From Maritimibacter sp. (GTDB taxonomy: Bacteria; Pseudomonadota; Alphaproteobacteria; Rhodobacterales; Rhodobacteraceae): a stretch of DNA of 7,576 nucleotides. The notes below the pieces were generated by a model, which saw only the letters and a list, made by a program, of their open reading frames with translations, had not been told where the DNA came from and made no database searches. The stretch spans positions 1 through 7,576 of the forward strand of contig JAGRMP010000356.1 in assembly GCA_020441225.1 (NCBI GenBank), given 5' to 3'. Positions 5,351 through 7,576 of this stretch are shown here, in pieces (the first letter of the stretch is position 1; every line of letters starts with the position of its first letter). A program made the translations under genes and the position numbers.

Positions 5351-6382
5351 ATGTCCTTCGTGAAACTGACCGCCTCGACCCTGGCGATCGCCGCCGTGTC
5401 GGCCACTGCTGCCGCCGCGCGTGACCAGGTCCAGGTGGCCGGCTCCTCCACCGTGCTGCCCTATGCGTCGATCGTCGCCGAAGCCTTCGGCGAAAACTTC
5501 GATTTCCCGACCCCGGTGGTGGAATCGGGCGGCTCGTCCGCCGGTCTGAAGAAGTTCTGCCAGGGTGTCGGCGAAGAGACCATCGACATCGCCAACGCCT
5601 CGCGCAAGATCCGCGACAAGGAGATCGCCGCCTGCGCCGAAGCCGGTGTGACCGACATCATCGAAGTGCGCATCGGCTACGACGGCATCGTCTTCGCCTC
5701 GCAGCTCGACGGTCCGGCCTACACCGCCTTCACCCAGGCCGACATCTTCAACGCGCTGGCGCCGAAGGTCATGGTCGACGGCGCGCTGGTCGACAACCCC
5801 TACACCCAGTGGGCCGATTTCAACCCGGACCTGCCGGCGGAAGACATCCTCGCCTTCATCCCGGGCACCAAGCACGGCACCCGTGAAGTCTTCGAAGAGA
5901 AGGTGATCGCGGTCGGCTGTGAAGAAACCGGCGCGCTGCAGGCGATGATCGACGGCGGCATGTCGGAAGACGACGCCGAGGACGCCTGCCTCGCGGTGGC
6001 CTCGGACGGCCGCGCGGTCGATATCGACGGCGACTACACCGAGACGCTCGCCTCGATCGACGCCAACGCCAACGGCATCGGCGTGTTCGGCCTCGCCTTC
6101 TACGAGAACAACACCGACAAGCTCAAAGTCGCCACCATGGCCGGCGTCGAGCCCTCGACCGAGTCGATTGCTTCCGGCGAATACCCGGTGTCGCGCCCGC
6201 TCTACTTCTACATCAAGAAGGCCCATATCGGCGTGATCCCCGGCGTCAAGGAATACGCCGAGTTCTTCGTCTCTGACGACATGGCCGGCCCGGACGGCCC
6301 GCTCGCCGAGTACGGCCTGGTGTCGGACCCGGAACTCGCGGCCACCCAGGACATGGTGATGAACGAAGACACGATGCAGTAA
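5351..6382 (+). CDS. pstS: Periplasmic phosphate-binding protein PstS
   Basis: This 343-residue phosphate-binding subunit of the high-affinity PstSCAB ABC importer acts in the periplasm. A signal peptide (residues 1 to about 23, Lys5 then a hydrophobic Ala-rich core) probably ends after ATAAAA. The mature protein begins RDQVQVAGSSTVLPYA, whose GSST is the first phosphate-contacting loop of the family. Further ligand loops are ESGGSSAGLKKF (58-69), IDIANASRKI (78-87), GYDGIV (109-114) and PGTKHGTREVF (171-181). ANANGIGVFGLAFYE is also typical. The mature protein is strongly acidic, as in many marine relatives. Cysteines 70, 95, 190 and 213 form two spaced pairs that could make disulfides in the periplasm. 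ATG 5351 has AGGAGA five bases upstream. The gene lies downstream of a Pho box and upstream of pstC, with a stem-loop after its stop. Confidence 0.95.
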   Translation: MSFVKLTASTLAIAAVSATAAAARDQVQVAGSSTVLPYASIVAEAFGENFDFPTPVVESGGSSAGLKKFCQGVGEETIDIANASRKIRDKEIAACAEAGVTDIIEVRIGYDGIVFASQLDGPAYTAFTQADIFNALAPKVMVDGALVDNPYTQWADFNPDLPAEDILAFIPGTKHGTREVFEEKVIAVGCEETGALQAMIDGGMSEDDAEDACLAVASDGRAVDIDGDYTETLASIDANANGIGVFGLAFYENNTDKLKVATMAGVEPSTESIASGEYPVSRPLYFYIKKAHIGVIPGVKEYAEFFVSDDMAGPDGPLAEYGLVSDPELAATQDMVMNEDTMQ

Positions 6383-6394
6383 GTCGCTGCATCG

Positions 6395-6421
6395 GGACGG
6401 CGCGGTTCCCCCGCGCCGTCC
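6395..6421 (+). terminator. Strong stem-loop between pstS and pstC (attenuator or mRNA-stabilising hairpin)
   Basis: GGACGGCGCGG (6395-6405) and CCGCGCCGTCC (6411-6421) form a perfect 11-bp stem with loop TTCCC. It starts 13 bases after the pstS stop and ends 62 bases before pstC. There is no T-run, so read-through into pstC is likely. Such hairpins after binding-protein genes commonly protect the 3' end or partly terminate, giving more binding protein than permease. A smaller stem, CCGGC/GCCGG at 6430-6448, follows. Confidence 0.7.
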
Positions 6422-6483
6422 ATCCCCTGCCGGCACAGCCTGCGCCGGTGTCTTGATCTCCGACCGACACAAGGCACAGCCCC

Positions 6484-7576
6484 ATGTCGCCTCTCTGGCT
6501 CCTCATCCTCATCCTGGTGCTCGCCGTTGCGGGCTTCGTCGCCGGACGGCAACGGGCGCTCAACAGCGTCGACGATTACCGCAAGCTGCACTCCCGTCCG
6601 AATTATTACGGCGTCAACGTCGCGATGCTCGCCTTCGTGCCCGCCGTCCTGGTGCTCGGCGCGTGGATGGTGCTGCAGCCGATTGTTATCAACTCCCGGG
6701 TTTCGCACGACATTCCGGCCAGCGCCTACGAAGACGGCGGCGCCCTGAACCTGATCATGTCCGACGTCCAACGGGTCGCCGACGGGCTCGACGTGGCCGT
6801 CGCCCAGGGGGCGATGACCGAGGAGGACGCGCGCTCGATCCGGACCGAATTCACCGACATCCGCGCCCGGCTCGGCGAGGTCGGCGTCGCGCTCGGCTCG
6901 AATGTCGAACCCTATGTGCTGAAGGCGGCGCAACGCTACCGGGCCCTGTCCACGACCGGCGACTGGGTGATGACCGTGGCGGTGCTGGTCCTGGCGCTCG
7001 GGGGCTTCGCGCTCGCCTATGCCCAGACCCACGGCGATCTCAGGGCCCGCAACCGGGTGGAAGCGGGCATCCTGTGGCTGCTGATCGCGGCCGCGACGGT
7101 GGCGATCATGACCACGGTCGGGATCGTGTTCTCGCTCCTGTTCAACACCATCGAGTTTTTCCGGCTCTACCCGGCACGCGAGTTCTTCACCTCGCTGAAC
7201 TGGGCGCCGAGCTTTTCCGGGCGCGGCGGCTCTTCGCAGCTCGGGATCATCCCGCTTCTGTGGGGCACCTTCTACATCTCCATCGTGGCGTTGCTCGTCG
7301 CCGTGCCGATCGGCCTGTTCGCTGCTGTCTATCTCTCTGAATATGCGACGAAAAAGGTCCGCGCCGTCGCCAAGCCGATGCTCGAGGTCCTGGCCGGCAT
7401 CCCGACCATCGTCTACGGTCTCTTCGCGCTCCTGACCATCGGCCCGCTGCTGCTCTCGGTCTTCGGCGGCGACGGGCTCGGCTGGATGAGCGGGGGCAGG
7501 GCGGTGATGACCGCGGGGATCGCCATGGGCGTGATGCTCATTCCCTTCGTCTCGTCGCTGTCGGACGACATCATCA
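6484..7576 (+). CDS. pstC: Phosphate ABC transporter permease PstC, 3' end cut by window
   Basis: The first 364 codons of the inner-membrane permease PstC, which with PstA forms the phosphate channel, are present; the frame is open to the window end. Hydrophobic segments lie at about residues 3-21, 44-64, 162-179, 196-219 and 259-284. A polar stretch (70-158) between the second and third is probably periplasmic. Core PstC sequence begins near LLWGTFYISIVALLVAVPIG (258-277) and includes EYATKKVRAVAKP and LEVLAGIPTIVYG (300-312). The EAA loop that contacts the ATPase lies past the window end. E. coli PstC totals 319 residues, so this protein has an N-terminal extension of about 200 residues or more, as in the long alphaproteobacterial form with the PstC_N (DUF3708) region. 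ATG 6484 has only a weak AAGG nine bases upstream; the start is supported by the hydrophobic N-terminus and the pstS end 101 bases before. Confidence 0.93.
   Translation, partial: MSPLWLLILILVLAVAGFVAGRQRALNSVDDYRKLHSRPNYYGVNVAMLAFVPAVLVLGAWMVLQPIVINSRVSHDIPASAYEDGGALNLIMSDVQRVADGLDVAVAQGAMTEEDARSIRTEFTDIRARLGEVGVALGSNVEPYVLKAAQRYRALSTTGDWVMTVAVLVLALGGFALAYAQTHGDLRARNRVEAGILWLLIAAATVAIMTTVGIVFSLLFNTIEFFRLYPAREFFTSLNWAPSFSGRGGSSQLGIIPLLWGTFYISIVALLVAVPIGLFAAVYLSEYATKKVRAVAKPMLEVLAGIPTIVYGLFALLTIGPLLLSVFGGDGLGWMSGGRAVMTAGIAMGVMLIPFVSSLSDDII

Noticed and set aside
5231..6472. 413-codon minus-strand open frame antisense to pstS
   Set aside because: pstS is unmistakable on the plus strand; the antisense product has no recognisable features.
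6208..7032. 274-codon minus-strand open frame across the pstS end and pstC
   Set aside because: It is antisense to pstS and pstC, with low-complexity Arg/Gly/His/Asp composition and no homology that I recognise.

Overview
The base composition, codon use and gene families point to an alphaproteobacterium of the Rhodobacterales (Rhodobacteraceae/Roseobacter type). DUF6477, the fused HTH-DUF6456 protein, a short soluble PhoR and a long PstC all fit that group. The genus cannot be told from the sequence. No tRNA, rRNA, CRISPR array, insertion sequence or prophage structural gene is visible; this looks like chromosomal core or regulatory sequence.

Left part (1-1725): a complete trimethylamine methyltransferase (MttB) family gene on the plus strand. 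It is an uninterrupted, non-pyrrolysine type, with no corrinoid-protein gene in view. A GC-rich stem-loop follows it and lies between convergent genes.

Middle part (1726-3899): a small DUF6477 gene (minus strand) is divergent from a 376-residue regulator (plus strand). The regulator has an N-terminal helix-turn-helix, a winged-helix-like middle and a C-terminal DUF6456 domain that resembles sigma region 4. This is the architecture of GafA, the direct activator of gene transfer agent (GTA) production described in Rhodobacter capsulatus. The 240-base divergent intergenic region is AT-rich for this genome. It holds an 8-of-9 match to the CtrA box, a perfect 20-bp AT-rich palindrome and a repeated CCTTACGG octamer. 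CtrA control of gafA is established in R. capsulatus, so this region is the most interesting in the window. A minus-strand gene of unknown function follows. Its central part aligns by eye with a response-regulator receiver domain, but Ser replaces the phospho-acceptor Asp.

Right part (3900-7576): the start of a phosphate-starvation (Pho) locus. It comprises phoR (a soluble PAS-HisKA-HATPase kinase), a three-unit tandem Pho box, pstS (periplasmic phosphate-binding protein), a strong 11-bp stem-loop, and the first 364 codons of pstC, which runs off the window end. PstS delivers phosphate to the PstC-containing permease. In this family PhoR senses transporter state through PhoU and phosphorylates PhoB, which would bind the Pho box ahead of pstS. 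pstA, pstB, phoU and phoB are expected just downstream but are not in the window. GTA release in R. capsulatus is reported to respond to phosphate, so the closeness of the GafA-like gene to phoR-pst is worth testing, although it may be coincidental.
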